Positions 61,566 through 64,000 of a stretch of 64,000 nucleotides of DNA are shown here, in pieces; position 1 is the stretch's first letter, and the number at the start of each line of letters is the position of its first letter. The notes beneath the pieces are model-generated. The model searched no databases and was not told where the DNA came from. It saw nothing but the letters and a program-made list of their open reading frames with translations. The DNA is taken from the NCBI RefSeq assembly GCF_001038505.1, contig NZ_LDPY01000001.1:4080426-4144425 (forward strand), in the 5' to 3' direction. This stretch comes from Puniceibacterium sp. IMCC21224. Its GTDB lineage: Bacteria; Pseudomonadota; Alphaproteobacteria; Rhodobacterales; Rhodobacteraceae. Both the position numbers and the translations under genes were made by a program.

Positions 61566-62300
61566 TGGGCTTCAATTCAGAGCTCTCACCCCTCCTTTTA
61601 ACCTTCAGGCACCGGGCAGGCGTCAGACCCTATACGTCGTCTTACGACTTCGCAGAGCCCTGTGTTTTTAGTAAACAGTCGCCACCCCCTGGTTTGTGCC
61701 CCCAGCCTCTAGTTGCCTAGAAACCGGGCCTCCTTCTCGCGAACTTACGGAGGTATTTTGCCGAGTTCCTTCAACATAGTTCTCTCAAGCGCCTTGGTAT
61801 TCTCTACCAGTCCACCTGTGTCGGTTTAGGGTACGATCTAGCGATGGAGCTATTTCCAGGAACCTCTCAACGGCCCTCCAATCCGATAAGGAGGAACAAT
61901 CTTCGAGATCCGTCACTTCCATCTGGCCCAGGAATATTAACCTGGTTCCCATCGACTACGCCTTTCGGCCTCGCCTTAGGGGTCGGCTTACCCTGCTCAG
62001 ATTAGCTTTAAGCAGGAACCCTTGGACTTTCGGCGAGAGTGTCTCTCACACTCTTTGTCGCTACTCATGTCATCATTCTCACTAGTGATCTCTCCACCGG
62101 ATCGCTCACGCGCCAGCTTCACAGAAAGCTCCGCGTCTCCAATACCTCCCGAAAGAGGCAAAAGAGACATGGAACTATGTCACACTACGCTCTGCTACCA
62201 TGCCTTACGGCATCCTAAGCTTCGGCTCATGGCTTGAGCCCCGTTACATCTTCGCCGCAGGACAACTTATTTAGACCAGTGAGCTGTTACGCTATCTTTA

Positions 62301-62331
<31 letters not shown>

Positions 62332-62831
62332 TTGTTTTGGTCGTCCCACCTGCTTTCCCACTTAGCCATGAATTAGGGCCTTAGCTGTAGGTCAGGGTTG
62401 TTTCCCTCTTCACAACGGACGTTAGCATCCGCTGTGTGTCTGCCATCTAGTACTCCCGGGTATTCGGAGTTGGTTAGGATCAGTAAGCCTGTGGGGCCCC
62501 ATTACCATCCAGTGCTCTACCCCCCCGGGGTATTCGGATGACGCTCTACCTAAATAGATTTCGCAGAGAACCAGCTATCTCCGAGTTTGATTGGCCTTTC
62601 ACCCCTAGGCACAACTCATCCCGACCTTTTTCAACAGGTGTGGGTTCGGACCTCCAGTAAGTGTTACCTTACCTTCATCCTGGTCATGCCTAGATCACTC
62701 GGTTTCGGGTCTGATCCATCTAACTCAACGCCCTATTAAGACTCGCTTTCGCTGCGCCTACACCTAACGGCTTAAGCTTGCTAGATAGACCAAGTCGATG
62801 ACCCATTATACAAAAGGTACGCCGTCACAAG

Positions 62832-63481
62832 ACTGGACACTAATAATAATCTTCTACTTAAGCGGGACACTCACCCGAATTGAACGGTCTCAATTCCCGG
62901 ATTGATGTCATAGATCCCTGCGTTGGACCGGTGATCGTAACTGACGCTATAGCGCCAGCCTTCCCGGCCTTCGTAACCCAGACTCAATTCCCGATCTAAA
63001 TTCGAACCGGTCCGCCAAGGTCAAATCCGCCATTATCGGCGTAAAGACCCGCATTGCATGCAGTTCCGCATAGAGCGGGCTGCGTCCGAATTGGTAGGTA
63101 TAGGTTGAGCCAAAGCCCACCCAGGTTTCGCCATGCTCACCCACCGAAAGTCCAACCGCATTTCCAAATGGCCCACGTTTGCGGCCCAGATCGTAACGCA
63201 GGATAGACTTCAGAGGCGCTTTGGCGCGCCGCTCCAGAACCTGGGCCTGCGGAGATTGCCAGCCTTGGGGTCGTTTCCGACTTGCCAAGGCATCCTGCCT
63301 CCGTGCCGCAATGATTCATGGCCCATATCCGTCAGTCCGGCTATCAGCATAAGCACTGCAAAGTTCCGTCAGCCATGTTTCTCGTCCTATCGCTTCCGCT
63401 GCCGGAGAACAGTACTTCTGCTCTCTTCCAGCCGTTTCTACAGGACAATCTCATGGCCCCAGATTGTTATTAGAGTCCAGT
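62832..63481 (-). other. Large intervening sequence in 23S helix 25
   Basis: ACTGGACACTAATAATAATC (62832-62851) and, as reverse complement of 63462-63481, ACTGGACTCTAATAACAATC match at 18 of 20 positions, so the RNA can form a 20-bp stem closing a loop of about 610 bases. The layout is that of intervening sequences removed by RNase III, leaving a fragmented but functional 23S. Helix 25 is a known site for such insertions in bacteria. At 650 bases it is larger than those I know of. Confidence 0.85.
62854..63376 (-). pseudogene. Decayed acyloxyacyl hydrolase (PagL-like) gene inside the 23S intervening sequence
   Basis: Pieces in shifting frames on the minus strand give one protein in order: signal-peptide-like FAVLMLIAGLTDMGHE; GPFGNAVGLSVGEHGETW; YTYQFG and YAELHAM; GLYADNGGFDLGGP; FEFRSGIE; LGYEGREGWRYSVSYDH; SNAGIYDINPGIETVQF; and RVSVPLK with a stop at 62854. 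The HRSNAG motif contains the catalytic His-Ser of PagL-type lipid A deacylases. At least four frameshifts destroy it. It fills nearly the whole space between the stem arms. Confidence 0.8.
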
Positions 63482-63861
63482 CAAGCTCCGACTGATTGTA
63501 GGCGTTCGGTTTCAGGTACTGTTTCACTCCCCTCGTCGGGGTGCTTTTCACCTTTCCCTCACGGTACTGGTTCCGCTATCGGTCAGTAAGGAGTACTTAG
63601 CCTTCGGAGGTGGTCCTCCGATCTTCGAACAGGATTTCACGTGTCCCGCCTACTTAATACGTTCCATTGAGCTTCCCATACGGGGCTGTCACCCGCTATG
63701 GCCGACCTTTCCAGGTCGTTCTGGTCACTCTCAGGACTCGGCTGGTCCCCGTTCGCTCGCCGCTACTAGGGGAGTCTCTATTGATGTCCTTTCCTCCGGG
63801 TACTTAGATGTTTCAGTCCCCGGGTTTGCTCTTAAAACCCTATGTATTCAGGTAATAAGTA

Positions 63862-63913
63862 CCTGTTTCAGCCATTATAAGCAGCCCGAAGGCTATTATA
63901 ACAAACTGTCAGG
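63862..63913 (-). other. Extended hairpin at 23S helix 9
   Basis: The minus strand from CCTGACAGTTTG to CTGAAACAGG forms a long hairpin with an UUCG loop at the position of helix 9, longer than in E. coli. Helix 9 is a common site of processing in alphaproteobacteria, so a small second intervening sequence is possible. Confidence 0.5.
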
Positions 63914-64000
63914 TGGGTTGCCCCATTCGGAAATCCATGGATCAAAGCTTATTCTCAGCTCCCCATGGCTTATCGCAGAGTATCACGTCCTTCATCGCCT

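Noticed and set aside
62947..63288. 113-residue open frame in the 23S insert treated as an intact protein
   Set aside because: Only its middle matches the acyloxyacyl hydrolase; both ends leave the family frame, so it is part of a pseudogene, not a functional short protein.

Overview
The window looks like chromosome (or a large island) from an alphaproteobacterium of the Rhodobacterales (Roseobacter/Paracoccus type). The basis is: GC-rich coding, many substrate-binding-protein-dependent transporters (two TAXI-type TRAP systems, a tripartite tricarboxylate transporter, a dipeptide-type ABC system), many LysR regulators each beside the operon it probably controls, and an rRNA operon end in the order 23S-5S-tRNA-fMet. 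The genus cannot be fixed from the sequence alone.

Layout. 1-1.1 kb: the tip of an IS3-family element and the transposase of a second one. 1.5-7.1 kb: a leftward operon TAXI binding protein, fused TRAP permease, DUF1850 protein, 2-hydroxyacid dehydrogenase, with a divergent LysR gene. 7.2-14.6 kb: a leftward set of aminotransferase, LysR, second TAXI binding protein, second TRAP permease and glutamate dehydrogenase, suggesting import and nitrogen-linked metabolism of an amino acid or 2-oxo acid. 14.9-16.4 kb: an atypical SDR with an RraA-like protein. 16.7-19.9 kb: a small mobile-element cassette (XRE regulator, three small proteins, truncated lytic transglycosylase) next to an IS3-family element. 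20.1-30.8 kb: small redox genes (azoreductase, pirin, three F420-reductase-like NAD(P)-binding proteins, two paralogous SDRs, an epimerase-like protein) with two LysR and one TetR regulator, probably an electrophile/quinone stress region. 31-38.9 kb: DUF475 membrane protein, dipeptide-type ABC operon with an RraA-like protein and a LysR gene. 39-47.6 kb: a catabolic operon (AtoE-type transporter, PhyH oxygenase, DapA-like aldolase, ferredoxin reductase, ferredoxin, Fe-S protein, SDR, GntR). 48.2-55.3 kb: LysR and a TctC-TctAB-LeuC-LeuD-hydrolase operon. 55.7-57.6 kb: a second, directly repeated copy of the 16.7 kb cassette, again cut in its transglycosylase. 57.56-59.96 kb: an IS3-family (IS407-type) element with an identical-length copy nested inside it in opposite orientation. 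60.1-64 kb: terminator, tRNA-fMet, 5S and most of the 23S rRNA, all leftward.

The most unusual object is inside the 23S gene. At helix 25 it is interrupted by about 650 bp bounded by 20-base inverted repeats (62832-62851 and 63462-63481), the layout of an RNase III-excised intervening sequence. The interior is almost entirely a decayed protein gene in the same orientation as the rRNA: its pieces, in shifting frames, read as a PagL-like acyloxyacyl hydrolase from signal peptide to stop codon. An rRNA intervening sequence made from a dead outer-membrane enzyme gene is the best candidate here for something undescribed.

Other themes are the duplicated, twice-truncated cassette that marks both sides of a roughly 39 kb metabolic region, shared ATTC-N7-GAAT boxes at several LysR-controlled promoters, and two import-plus-catabolism operons whose substrates are not obvious.
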